This document shows, piece after piece, positions 6,399-14,762 of a DNA stretch of 20,450 nucleotides. Both the position numbers and the translations under genes were made by a program. Numbering within the stretch: position 1 is the stretch's first letter; each line of letters opens with the position of its first letter. Source of the DNA: a virus; the IMG/VR virus record IMGVR_UViG_3300025767_000166, positions 1 to 20,450 of that record; one strand, 5' to 3'. The notes under the pieces were generated by a model that was not told the DNA's origin, made no database searches, and saw only the letters and a list, made by a program, of their open reading frames with translations.

Positions 6399-8705
6399 TT
6401 ATGTGTTTTTTCGTCTAAATCCACCAGTTATTTCAGTTTTCCAAACCATACCATCGATTGTATGTTTTACTGAAAGTACTTGGAAAAATCCGTCTTTATA
6501 TTTTTCAGGTATACCATCTACCACAAACTTATCACCTCTCGTAATACCACTTATCCCATGTATTGAAAATGAAAAATTAATTGGCATTAATGGTGATACA
6601 TCACTTGGATTAGCAGCCTTATCACCTCTCTTTAATGATGAAAATATAGTAGAATCTCTAAATGCACCCAAATAAGTCAAATCATATAAATCACCACTTA
6701 CAGTACTTGCACTACTAACTTCTACTCTCGGATAGAAGAATAGTTTACCCAATAATATATTAAGATTATCCTCCTTTAATTGGTCCTCATCTTTTTTGTT
6801 ATTACCTGTTGTTTCCCCAGGAGGGTTTCGTTTCTTTATTGCTATACCCAATAAATCCTTTTCATCCGCAAATAATCTTTTTGGTAATTCCTTAGCATCC
6901 CCATTTAAAGACTGCCCCAACTTTTGACCTATAATCTGATTCATTTTTGCTCCACTAATATCCAAATCAAATGAAGAATCAATAAATATGGAATCAGCTC
7001 CAATTAAGCTAAATTTATATGGTTCTTTACCAACTTTATCTGATGAAAAGTTTACTTCATGTATTCTAAGTTCGGTTGATACGATAACCGTACCATCATC
7101 AAGTGTTCTACTACATTCGTTTTCGGTAATTTGAAAATCCCACATTCCATTTACAGCAGATGACATACCATTTAAAATTTGATACAATGCATCTTTAATA
7201 AAAAAGTTTTTAGTATTTAGTACACTTTTAGCAAATTCAAAGTTTACATACAAATCATCTAACATACCATATCTATATCCGTCTTTGGTAGTAGTTTCTG
7301 CAAGTTTTTCAGATTTAGTTAAGTCTTTTTCCTTTGGGAATTCTACTTGCGCAGCATTATCCTTCGTTGATTTGCTAACTCTATTATCTATTGGTTCGGT
7401 CTTTGATATTAACGATGAAATTGTAGAGTTTGCTGTTACACCAGACAATTTAATATTTGGAGTATATCGATTAGGTATAAATAACTTATCAGGATCGGTA
7501 CTATAAATATTTTTAAATGCAGAACATACGGTATCTTCCGAATTTATTGAGAATTTTATAAGTTTACTCGTATCATTGTTAAAATAATAACCATCTATCC
7601 CAATTTCCGAAATTATCCTCATTAGTGCGCTAAACTTAATAAATTTCTTATCGGATACAATTTTTGTACCAGTTGGGAATTCTACAGTTTCTCCACCAAC
7701 TGTTTTTTCTTCTCTATTTATTTCATATCCAAAAAGTGTAGTACCTTCGGTAGTAGAATTTAATCTTTCCGAAACATCTTCATCAAACCCTATGAAGTTT
7801 TCTAATTTGGATAGTTCAGTTTCCAAACCTTTAATTCTCTTAGTTCTTCTCGAATCTGGTAACTGATTAAATGCAGTCATCCAACGTTGCTTTGCTAAGT
7901 TACCCAAAGGACCGAGATTAGCGGCATTTATAGTAAAAGTACCATACGATTCTGCTGCTATTAACTTTTCATCGGTTTCTCCTGCTCCGGCTTCCCCAGT
8001 TTCGGTTGTAAGTAAATAGGATGGAAGTTCCGTATAGCCTGTACATTTTATGTTAAGTATCCATTTATCACCATCCAATGTTATACCACCACCAGTCATA
8101 AATCCTAAATAGTTATCATATTCATATCCACCCGTACTTCTAGCTTTATCCGTATTTGCAAATGATTGAAATTTCGATACGTTTTCAGCGGATAGATTTT
8201 GTAAACCTTCAACACCACCTTTGGTGTTCCATCCCCATTCGATAAACATAGAATAGCCAGGTTCCATAAAGTATTTAGAAAGAGTTTCCATTTGTTCTTT
8301 AGAGTGGGCAGTTATACTAAAGGATGCCTTTCTAGAAAGATTACCAGCACCTTCATCAATTTCCAAAGATGAAATTATTGGAGAAGGTTTATAACCCTGT
8401 CCCTCACCACTATTTATTGCCTTATCACTCCAATCAGTACCAATAGTACCGGCTAATTTAGAATTACCATAAATACCAGTACCAGCACTACTAGCCGCTT
8501 TAACACCAGTAGCAGCTTTACCAGCCGCTTTAAATAATCCAAAGTTTGGATTGGATACCAATACCATTCCATTTGGACCTGTACCAGATGATATTCTAAT
8601 CCAAGCGTTTAACTTAGATACAGAATATGGGCCACCTTTTCTTCGATTGGTTAACTTCGTTCTTATACCATCTTTGAAATTTGAAAAATTTGGAAATGCT
8701 GACAT
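6399..8705 (-). CDS. baseplate hub candidate / large virion protein, 768 aa
   Basis: Residues about 110-170 carry SPIISSLEIDEGAGNLSRKA, then SITAHSKEQMETLSKYFMEP and GYSMFIEWGWNT, a pattern I associate with large hub or central-baseplate proteins of marine T4-like phages. The C-terminus ends with a beta domain GDKFVVDGIPEKYKDGFFQV, then LSVKHTIDGMVWKTEITGGFR, similar in style to the last domain of hub proteins of the gp27/gpD type, where it helps mount the spike. Two low-complexity Gly/Ala/Thr stretches lie in the first 110 residues. It stands 8 bases after a LysM baseplate gene and 2 bases before the 117-aa gene. The 768-aa length is about twice that of T4 gp27 (391 aa), so it may join hub and further baseplate functions. 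A late-type motif copy at 7502-7511 lies inside the gene and is probably chance. Confidence 0.7.
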   Translation of the reverse strand: MSAFPNFSNFKDGIRTKLTNRRKGGPYSVSKLNAWIRISSGTGPNGMVLVSNPNFGLFKAAGKAATGVKAASSAGTGIYGNSKLAGTIGTDWSDKAINSGEGQGYKPSPIISSLEIDEGAGNLSRKASFSITAHSKEQMETLSKYFMEPGYSMFIEWGWNTKGGVEGLQNLSAENVSKFQSFANTDKARSTGGYEYDNYLGFMTGGGITLDGDKWILNIKCTGYTELPSYLLTTETGEAGAGETDEKLIAAESYGTFTINAANLGPLGNLAKQRWMTAFNQLPDSRRTKRIKGLETELSKLENFIGFDEDVSERLNSTTEGTTLFGYEINREEKTVGGETVEFPTGTKIVSDKKFIKFSALMRIISEIGIDGYYFNNDTSKLIKFSINSEDTVCSAFKNIYSTDPDKLFIPNRYTPNIKLSGVTANSTISSLISKTEPIDNRVSKSTKDNAAQVEFPKEKDLTKSEKLAETTTKDGYRYGMLDDLYVNFEFAKSVLNTKNFFIKDALYQILNGMSSAVNGMWDFQITENECSRTLDDGTVIVSTELRIHEVNFSSDKVGKEPYKFSLIGADSIFIDSSFDLDISGAKMNQIIGQKLGQSLNGDAKELPKRLFADEKDLLGIAIKKRNPPGETTGNNKKDEDQLKEDNLNILLGKLFFYPRVEVSSASTVSGDLYDLTYLGAFRDSTIFSSLKRGDKAANPSDVSPLMPINFSFSIHGISGITRGDKFVVDGIPEKYKDGFFQVLSVKHTIDGMVWKTEITGGFRRKNT

Positions 8706-8713
8706 AACTTTTT

Positions 8714-9004
8714 TTAACTTCTAAATTGATTATTTATTTCTATATAGTTTTGTGGGATTCTTAATATTGTTCCATCTTTCAAACCAAATGGAGCATTGTG
8801 AATGTTATTTGCAGATGCTATTATCCACCATAGTGATGCATCTTGATAATATTGATATGCTAATGTATCCAATCTATCACCAGTTTCCGATGCTACATAG
8901 ATATCATCATCTCTCAATGGAATGTTAGGGTATATCTTAGAACGATATACTCTTCTACCATCGTTAGTTGTTTTTATTTCGTTATTTTCGTATCTACTTG
9001 CCAT
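8714..9004 (-). CDS. LysM-like baseplate wedge protein (gp53-like), 96 aa
   Basis: A compact LysM-type domain occupies residues about 36-86: YVASETGDRLDTLAYQYYQD, SLWWIIASANNI, then FGLKDGTILRIPQNY. This matches the LysM pattern (GDTLxxIAxxYxxxxxxWxxIxxxN...L.xGxxLxIP). In contractile tails such small LysM proteins (T4 gp53 and relatives) join baseplate wedges around the hub and do not need to bind peptidoglycan. It lies between the 590-aa baseplate gene (6 bases) and the hub candidate (8 bases), exactly where a gp53-type gene is expected. Alternative: a tail-tube-interacting LysM protein like those of contractile injection systems. Confidence 0.82.
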   Translation of the reverse strand: MASRYENNEIKTTNDGRRVYRSKIYPNIPLRDDDIYVASETGDRLDTLAYQYYQDASLWWIIASANNIHNAPFGLKDGTILRIPQNYIEINNQFRS

Positions 9005-9010
9005 TATCTA

Positions 9011-10783
9011 TTATGTTGTTGGTTGAAATGAATAGAATTTTTTACCAGCCGTATTTCCTCTACTTTCCAAAAATTTCAATCCTACAGCCACATCTATAAT
9101 CATAGGTAATCTATAATTTTTCTCATCAATCTCCCATGGTGTACTATCATCAAATGTATACGATAGCGACTCTATAAATGAATATTTGTTTTTATACAAA
9201 TCACCTAAAGTAAATTGAATAAATGGTGGTGCAACAGATGAGTTACTAAAGTAGGATTGTGGATAAACTAAGCCGGTTAAGAAGTTTAATTTATCCCAAG
9301 CTATTTTATGTTCATCTACATTTAAAGAAAATATCTTAAAGTTAAAACTAACACTACGTTCGATACCACTATATGTGTAGTAATTAAATGGTGAACCAAC
9401 AAACTTACCACTATCCCAAGATGGTGAAAGTGTTTCACTCAATCCATTAATAGTTGCTCTAAATTGAGTAGTTTTACCAGTTGGTATAGATTTAAACTTC
9501 AATGGTGCGAAATCCAACTTATCATCTTCTTCACCAACCTTTAGTTGGTTTACTCCATCGGATTTAGTATCAATTTTTTGTTTACTAATTATAGTTTTAC
9601 CGATTCTATCAGGTTTTGCTGATATTCTACTTCGTTCGATAGTTAGTTCTATCTTATCGGGGAATTTATCAACTCCATTCTCACCAAAGATAGGTGAATT
9701 TTCCTCACCTTCATCAATTGCCTCACTTATTGTTTTAAAACCAACTTTTTCAGTACCCCTTAATGTACCATCAGTATTAACAGTATCATTAATATCGTTT
9801 CTTTTAATAGTATTGTATAAATCACTATATAATGGTAAATCATACTCACCAGCAGGCAAGTTCATAATAGCAGGTACTTTCAATCTACGTTTTACAACTT
9901 CAGGTGTTTTTGATGCTAACCCACCCTCTTCAGTTGAATCTATAAAGTTTAATTTACCTGGCTCATCATCATCTCTGAACGTTAAATTGAATGTTTTTGA
10001 ATACATCAAACCACCCACATCCGTTATACCAGTATTAGGGTCAGTTTTAATCGTTGCATCTATCAAATTATCAAAACTACCATAATTTACAGTAATATTT
10101 GAACCATCTTTGTTTGAACCAGCTGTATTGAATCCTGTTTTAGAACGGTCTCCAAATAATTTACCTCTAATCTTATCTTTTGCTAAGTTAATTGCTCCAC
10201 CAATTGCTTGCTTTCCAATGGTTTTAAGGTTTCCACCACCACCATCTTTTAGAAATTTACCCAATAAAGAACCTTCACCTGATTTACGGATATCCGCTAA
10301 ATCAATCATTCTATTTTGAGTTTCACCTTTTTTAGAAATTCTATCATCACCAACTACTTTGGTTGGGATTATATTTGATGGGATTCCTAGCTTATCATTT
10401 ACGAAATCTCTAGCACTAGCTATTGCTCCACCAATTAATCCACCATCACCCTCAGTACCATTGGCACCAGCTTTCATTACATCCAACAATGGTGTTGTTC
10501 TTAATGTAAGTCTTGGTAAATCCGAACCATAAATTACTGGTAATGATAATCCTCTGATTATTCGAGTACCTACTACCTCTTGTTCCAAAAGAGTTTCACT
10601 TCCTCTTACACCTAATGTTTTTCTTAATAACCTAGCACCAGCAAAACCAGTATTGTTTACCAAAGGGTCAGACGTTGAAATACGGATATCCTTTGAATTC
10701 TGAATATCATAAGCTTCTTTAGCGGTTTTACCACCTTGTGAAGGTAATTGTTTACTTTTAAATAAATCTATTAATTTTGGCAT
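9011..10783 (-). CDS. baseplate / tail-tube initiator candidate, 590 aa
   Basis: This gene follows the tape measure after 3 bases, the usual place for tube-initiator and baseplate-cap genes. The first 330 residues are long and polar (start MPKLIDLFKSKQLPSQGGKT; GANGTEGDGG and KDGGGGN low-complexity stretches), with little predicted core. The C-terminal part from about residue 420 looks like a tube-like beta domain: RATINGLSETLSPSWDSGKF, then VSFNFKIFSLNVDEHKIAWD, LNFLTGLVYPQSYF, PFIQFTLGDLY and a final PMIIDVAVGLKFLESRGN. That order (tube-like strands, LTGLVYPQ, FTLGDLY, final IIDVxxxLKFLE) resembles baseplate tube-initiator/cap proteins of T4-like phages (gp48/gp54 roles), but I assign it by position and pattern only. 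It could equally be a central spike-associated baseplate protein. Confidence 0.6.
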   Translation of the reverse strand: MPKLIDLFKSKQLPSQGGKTAKEAYDIQNSKDIRISTSDPLVNNTGFAGARLLRKTLGVRGSETLLEQEVVGTRIIRGLSLPVIYGSDLPRLTLRTTPLLDVMKAGANGTEGDGGLIGGAIASARDFVNDKLGIPSNIIPTKVVGDDRISKKGETQNRMIDLADIRKSGEGSLLGKFLKDGGGGNLKTIGKQAIGGAINLAKDKIRGKLFGDRSKTGFNTAGSNKDGSNITVNYGSFDNLIDATIKTDPNTGITDVGGLMYSKTFNLTFRDDDEPGKLNFIDSTEEGGLASKTPEVVKRRLKVPAIMNLPAGEYDLPLYSDLYNTIKRNDINDTVNTDGTLRGTEKVGFKTISEAIDEGEENSPIFGENGVDKFPDKIELTIERSRISAKPDRIGKTIISKQKIDTKSDGVNQLKVGEEDDKLDFAPLKFKSIPTGKTTQFRATINGLSETLSPSWDSGKFVGSPFNYYTYSGIERSVSFNFKIFSLNVDEHKIAWDKLNFLTGLVYPQSYFSNSSVAPPFIQFTLGDLYKNKYSFIESLSYTFDDSTPWEIDEKNYRLPMIIDVAVGLKFLESRGNTAGKKFYSFQPTT

Positions 10784-10786
10784 ATC

Positions 10787-13408
10787 TTATATTGCGTATG
10801 AATTACTACCTACCTTACCTACCACTTTTGAGATTGCAGCAGTAACTTTCTGCCCATCCATATAAACTCCAACTTTACCACCATTAAGGTCAGCTCGTAA
10901 TCCTTTAATTTCTTCTATCAATGAGGATTCACCCCCACCTCCACCTTCATCACCACCAATTCCCAATAAAGAACCAACTCCCATTGCGATTGTTCCAACA
11001 GCAGCAACTGCCATCAAACCAGGTAGAGCAGTAATACCAGCTAAACCAACTAATGTTAATGAACCAGCCAATCCAATTAGTGCTAATGATAATGCGGCAA
11101 TAGGTGCTATATATTGGAACATACCACCTAACACATCTTTAACTTGGGCGATAAGTGATACTACACTTCCCATAGAACCACCAATTGCTTGAAATCCGGC
11201 TGCAGCAACTAATAAACCAGCACCTAATACCACCATCGATGCACCCAATCCAGCCAATGCAAGTAAACCAGCTCCAAATACAACTGCCCCAACTCCACTA
11301 CTCATCAATAATCCTAATCCGAAAATTGCGGCTGAGAAAACTACTAATCCAGCTGCAGCTGCCATTACTGAACCTATATCTAATCCAGCAATTAAATTCA
11401 TTGAGAATGCAAATGGAATAAGTGCTGCTCCTAAAATAGCCACAGCAACTGCACCCTTAATCATTTCACCTTTAGCCTTTCCTAAGATATATGCTATTCC
11501 AGCTAAACCAGCTAAACCAACTAACCCCATCGTAACAGCAGGCCAAGTTACACTACCAAACTCTTGGAATGCTTTAGCGGCAACGAATAGTGCTGCTGAT
11601 AAAATAAGGATTGCTGCAGCACCTTTTAGTAAGCTACTTGCTTTAGGTCCTTTACTACCTGCGGTTTTATTTAATTTATCATTAACTGAAGTTTGTGGTA
11701 CTTTTGATTTTGCACCATCTAAGACTTTAGTTCCACCTTTAGTTCGTATCATCTTACCTTGCGGTGAATCTTTATGGAATAGCTTACCAGATTTGGACTT
11801 AACCATATCACCACCACCCATACCTAAAAGTGATTTGAATTTTTGACCTACACCACCAACGATACCTTTCATAGTATCACCGATACCTCCCAAATTAAAT
11901 CCCATTTGACCAGCTGCAATTGCAGCTGAACCAAGTGTATTAAGTAAACTCAAACCTTGCTCACCAACACCCATTAGGGTTTCCTTCATAGCTTGATACT
12001 GAGATACTTGAATTGAACCATCCTTATTCAACTTATCAGCATTGGTAGCCATCTTTTGGAATTCCTCAACCGATACACCTAATAATGCTGCGGTTTGTTT
12101 CTTTTGGAAGTAATCCATTTTATTGAATTCTTCTATACCACCTAATGATGATAGTGTTTCTCTAACCGCTCCACCAATATCACCTTCGTATGCTAATGCT
12201 CTAGCCCTATCTAAGTTGATGTTTCTACCTAACATTGCTCCCAATTCCAACTCAGCGTTGATTGAAGATTCAAAATCTAATAGGTTATCGGTTACTGCAC
12301 TAATTTGAGACATGGATACACCCAACTTACCAGCAGCAATTGCTGCTTCAGCTATGTTTGTACCACCATCTTTACCAAATAATGCAAATGCTTCAGCTGA
12401 ACCAGCTACATCAGACATAATATCGGCTGGAACTAATCCATTCTGCATTGCTAACTCTTTGGTAGATACCATTAAGTTTTCTGCGGTTTCTGCCGAACCA
12501 TCATTCAACCTAGCAAATGAACCAGTTAGTTTAGCACTTTCACCAGCACTAATACCTAAGTTCTTAGCTAATATGTTTGTTCTGAATTGTGTTTGTAAAG
12601 ATACATCGTTTAATCCACCAAATTCTTTCGAAAGGGATTTTGTAGTTTCAACCGCATTTGGGAAAATTGTTCCAAATAAAGTGGTTGATATGTTTGTATT
12701 ATCTAATAATTGTCCACCTAATTCTCTTTGAGTTGATAATAATTTACCACCAGCTACCGAAGCTCCAATAAGTGCACCACCTAATACTCCACCAACAGTT
12801 GATGTAAGTAAAGATGCGGTTTCTAGTATACCACCAATAGTATCCTTTATACCCTCATAAACATTTTTTTGCTTTTGAAGAAACTCTTTTTGTTTATTGG
12901 TTAATTGTGAATGTGAGTTTGCTAATTCGTTTTGTTGGGTTAAATTACTTACAATATCTTGATGCTCATCAGATATACCATCCAATATGGATTTTTGCAT
13001 ATCATATTCGGCACGTAATGCAGCTTGTTGTAGTACATCCTCTCTACCCAACTGAGCCAACTCTTGATTTATTTGAGCCGTTCTCTTTATTGCTTCCTCT
13101 TGTTGACCCGTTAATCCATGAGCCTTTACTTGAGATAATAATCGTTTTCTATCTAATTTTACTAAATCATCATACATAGAACCCATAGATGATATGGAGG
13201 TTTCCTCCGAAGCTAACCCCTTTATTCTTTCTAAGTTTAGTTTTTTTAACTCTCTACCTAATTCTACAACTTTCTTTTTTTGGTCATCAACAAGTTGATT
13301 TTGCTTCTCTTGAGATAGGGCATTATCTTTCCTAAGCTCACGAATGCGAACTTCTGCTTTCTCAATATCCTTTAGGACATCTAACCTATCCCTTATATCA
13401 TCAGCCAT
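10787..13408 (-). CDS. tail tape measure protein, 873 aa
   Basis: It sets tail length during tube polymerisation and is expelled into the host at infection. Residues 1-190 are strongly charged and heptad-rich (coiled coil; ELRKDNALSQEKQNQLVDDQ and LGRELKKLNLERIKGL). Next comes a hydrophobic/Gly segment (192-222, IGGILETASLLTSTVGGVLG), a globular part with SAGESAKLTGSFARLNDGSA, and LGVSVEEFQKMA near residue 460. From about 590 to 810 a series of Ala/Gly/Leu-rich segments can span or insert into membranes, as in many tape measures. A Gly-rich break (GGDEGGGGGE, about 815-824) leads to a C-terminal VGVYMDGQKVTAAISKVVGK segment. It is the largest gene of the window and lies next to the chaperone region, as in other tailed phages. 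At about 0.15 nm per residue the tail would be near 130 nm. Confidence 0.88.
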   Translation of the reverse strand: MADDIRDRLDVLKDIEKAEVRIRELRKDNALSQEKQNQLVDDQKKKVVELGRELKKLNLERIKGLASEETSISSMGSMYDDLVKLDRKRLLSQVKAHGLTGQQEEAIKRTAQINQELAQLGREDVLQQAALRAEYDMQKSILDGISDEHQDIVSNLTQQNELANSHSQLTNKQKEFLQKQKNVYEGIKDTIGGILETASLLTSTVGGVLGGALIGASVAGGKLLSTQRELGGQLLDNTNISTTLFGTIFPNAVETTKSLSKEFGGLNDVSLQTQFRTNILAKNLGISAGESAKLTGSFARLNDGSAETAENLMVSTKELAMQNGLVPADIMSDVAGSAEAFALFGKDGGTNIAEAAIAAGKLGVSMSQISAVTDNLLDFESSINAELELGAMLGRNINLDRARALAYEGDIGGAVRETLSSLGGIEEFNKMDYFQKKQTAALLGVSVEEFQKMATNADKLNKDGSIQVSQYQAMKETLMGVGEQGLSLLNTLGSAAIAAGQMGFNLGGIGDTMKGIVGGVGQKFKSLLGMGGGDMVKSKSGKLFHKDSPQGKMIRTKGGTKVLDGAKSKVPQTSVNDKLNKTAGSKGPKASSLLKGAAAILILSAALFVAAKAFQEFGSVTWPAVTMGLVGLAGLAGIAYILGKAKGEMIKGAVAVAILGAALIPFAFSMNLIAGLDIGSVMAAAAGLVVFSAAIFGLGLLMSSGVGAVVFGAGLLALAGLGASMVVLGAGLLVAAAGFQAIGGSMGSVVSLIAQVKDVLGGMFQYIAPIAALSLALIGLAGSLTLVGLAGITALPGLMAVAAVGTIAMGVGSLLGIGGDEGGGGGESSLIEEIKGLRADLNGGKVGVYMDGQKVTAAISKVVGKVGSNSYAI

Positions 13409-13417
13409 AGAGAGTTA

Positions 13418-13630
13418 TTACATTTTAGAGATTCTATCTAAGATAGCATCTAATTCTTCTTTATCTTTTTGAAGTTTCGCCATCACATCTGTCAGCTCTT
13501 TAGGTGCTCCAGCTTTTCTAGCCTTATCTAACATTCTGTTTGATGCGTTTTTAGATAACCCATCAAAGAATGCATCAGAGAATTTTTTGGCTGCTGAAAA
13601 CAAACCTTCGTTTACTTTATCTTTTGACAT
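13418..13630 (-). CDS. small charged helical protein upstream of the tape measure, 70 aa
   Basis: It lies 9 bases before the tape measure and is the first gene after the late-type motif at 13658-13667, so it is transcribed with it. The product is a short, highly charged helical protein (MSKDKVNEGLFSAAKKFSDA, FDGLSKNASNRMLDKARKAG, then LQKDKEELDAILDRISKM), likely two helices. I know no family. By position it could be a co-chaperone or a second small tail-assembly factor next to the gp26-like protein, which is inference only. Confidence 0.65.
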   Translation of the reverse strand: MSKDKVNEGLFSAAKKFSDAFFDGLSKNASNRMLDKARKAGAPKELTDVMAKLQKDKEELDAILDRISKM

Positions 13631-13657
13631 GAGTATTTTTTTATAGTTTTATACATC

Positions 13658-13667
13658 TATAAATATA
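13658..13667 (-). promoter_or_regulatory. late-type promoter motif before the tape-measure operon
   Basis: The sense strand reads TATATTTATA, 27 bp before the ATG at 13630 and just after the chaperone terminator. It would drive the long operon from the 70-aa gene down to 6043. Confidence 0.6.
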
Positions 13668-13676
13668 AGATACAAA

Positions 13677-13709
13677 AAAAGTGAGGATTATCTATTAACC
13701 CTCACTTTT
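13677..13709 (-). terminator. intrinsic terminator after the chaperone extension
   Basis: A 10-bp stem (AAAAGUGAGG at 13709-13700 with its complement at 13686-13677) with a 13-nt loop is followed by a run of seven U in the minus-strand RNA. The extension's stop codon (13690-13688) lies in the loop, so the two are compactly fitted. Confidence 0.75.
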
Positions 13710-13894
13710 GATTTTCGTTCTATTTTTTTATGTTCTTCAGCTTCCTTCTTCTTTAAGTCAACCAACTTTTTGAAGTAGAATTTCCTCCATTGTATAGGCA
13801 TGAAGTAAACATCTCTCCAAGTAAACCCATTACCGAAGTTAACCAACTCCCAAATTTGATTATGAAGTTGGATACTATAATCATTCGGAAGGGT
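13688..13894 (-). CDS. C-terminal extension of the tail assembly chaperone, reached by frameshift (68 aa)
   Basis: This frame is +1 relative to the gp26-like gene and overlaps its last codons. It reads TLPNDYSIQLHNQIWELVNF, then GNGFTWRDVYFMPIQWRKFY and FKKLVDLKKKEAEEHKK, ending at a TAA. The composition (aromatic core, then a Lys/Glu helix) looks like a real tail-assembly-chaperone C-terminal domain, but the stretch has no ATG before 13801, in the middle of the recognisable part. The two frames meet at a run of seven T (13901-13895) read as TTT TTT T in the upstream gene. A P-site Phe-tRNA slipping forward one base (or back two) on this run would join them into a 321-residue protein. Tail assembly chaperones of phages commonly make such a G/GT pair; the position between tail tube and tape measure fits. 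A TTG start (at GAG-TTG-GTT) or ATG 13801 (36 aa) are the non-frameshift alternatives. Confidence 0.65.
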   Translation of the reverse strand, partial: TLPNDYSIQLHNQIWELVNFGNGFTWRDVYFMPIQWRKFYFKKLVDLKKKEAEEHKKIERKSKVRVNR

Positions 13895-14654
13895 AAAAAA
13901 AGTTTATCCCAAATGGGATATCTAAGGTCTCCTCCTCCCCTGTCAACTCTGAAGTAAAGTTGAACTTTAAATCCATATCAGGGCTGATTTCTTTTACGAA
14001 CTTTCTAAATGCTTTAGTATCTAATGCTAAGAATCCATTTTGAACCCATTTAGTAATGTATCCTCTATCTTGGTTACCATCTACTGATTGAATCATATAT
14101 TTCAAACGAGTAGTTACATCAAATGAAGTATCACCTTTACCTTTGTACAATCTAGCTAATGCTTGATTTTCTTTGGTAATTTCACTTTCATCACCATGTG
14201 TAAGTAGTTTGAATTCTAATTCAGCTCCACTCTTTGGTAATTTAAATTTGTAAAGATTATCACCATTTAAAATTTCTTCATTGAAATCTTTTGTTCGTAC
14301 CTGTGATAAATCAATAGTTACATTTTGATTTTCTAATGTGAATGGGTCAGTTACCTCTACTTGGTAATCTGCACCATAACCCATTACTCTAGTTGCAAGT
14401 AGAATAGCGTTCTTATCACCAATAAAGATATCATTGATATCCACATTTGGTTCTACAACTACTGATTCGAATAGTTTATCTAAAACTACACCCTTTTTGA
14501 TTAGAGATTGAGAAGAAAGGATATCTTCTTCCCTTGCAGTCATATATTTGATTTCGATATTCCCCTTTCTTAGTGGGTGTCCTTCTGGATATACTAATCC
14601 CTTTGAAGGTAAATCGATAATTTCCGTTGGAAATTCAAATTTTGTATCGCTCAT
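13881..14654 (-). CDS. gp26-like tail assembly chaperone / baseplate protein, 257 aa
   Basis: The start ATG at 14654 lies 22 bp after a late-type motif. The N-terminus has the pattern of the T4 gp26-type baseplate protein family: EIIDLPSKGLVYPEGHPLRK, NIEIKYMTAREEDILSS, LIKKGVVLDKLFES, IGDKNAILLATRVMGYGADY. The middle has LTHGDESEITKENQAL (about residues 153-168). The C-terminus reads DIPFGINFFYPSE and stops at 13881. The gene sits after the tail tube and before the tape measure, the location of tail assembly chaperones, and its end coincides with a seven-T run where a shift would add the extension encoded at 13688-13894. T4 lays out gene 26 and gene 51 similarly upstream of the tape-measure gene 29. 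The family call is firm; the chaperone role is an inference from position and the apparent frameshift. Confidence 0.83.
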   Translation of the reverse strand: MSDTKFEFPTEIIDLPSKGLVYPEGHPLRKGNIEIKYMTAREEDILSSQSLIKKGVVLDKLFESVVVEPNVDINDIFIGDKNAILLATRVMGYGADYQVEVTDPFTLENQNVTIDLSQVRTKDFNEEILNGDNLYKFKLPKSGAELEFKLLTHGDESEITKENQALARLYKGKGDTSFDVTTRLKYMIQSVDGNQDRGYITKWVQNGFLALDTKAFRKFVKEISPDMDLKFNFTSELTGEEETLDIPFGINFFYPSE

Positions 14655-14676
14655 ATTAAACCTTTATTTGTTTATA

Positions 14677-14686
14677 TATAAATATA
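14677..14686 (-). promoter_or_regulatory. late-type promoter motif before the chaperone gene
   Basis: The sense strand reads TATATTTATA, 22 bp before the ATG at 14654, just downstream of the tail-tube terminator. Confidence 0.6.
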
Positions 14687-14704
14687 TAACTTTTCAAAAA
14701 AGAT

Positions 14705-14737
14705 AAAAAAAAAAGGTTCTCACTAAGAGAACCTTTT
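14705..14737 (-). terminator. strong intrinsic terminator after the tail tube gene
   Basis: A perfect 11-bp stem (AAAAGGUUCUC with GAGAACCUUUU, 14737-14727 and 14721-14711) and a 5-nt loop are followed by a U run encoded by ten A on the plus strand (14714-14705). It may also work weakly in the other direction. Confidence 0.85.
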
Positions 14738-14762
14738 CTATTATTAAAATATTTATTGTATT

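Noticed and set aside
7502-7511. Internal copy of the late-type motif in the hub candidate gene
   Set aside because: It lies deep in a coding region with no start codon of a plausible gene nearby; probably chance in AT-rich DNA, and useful as a background estimate.
12312-12731. 139-codon plus-strand frame opposite the tape measure gene
   Set aside because: It lies wholly inside the antisense of a well-supported gene; its composition mirrors the Ala/Gly-rich tape measure codons.
13749-13886. A 43-codon ATG frame (starting MIIVSNFIIKFG) that overlaps the stop of the gp26-like gene in the -1 register
   Set aside because: It has an ATG, but the residues do not look like a folded protein, while the other overlapping frame has a coherent aromatic and charged pattern. 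Two dense overlapping genes here are unlikely.
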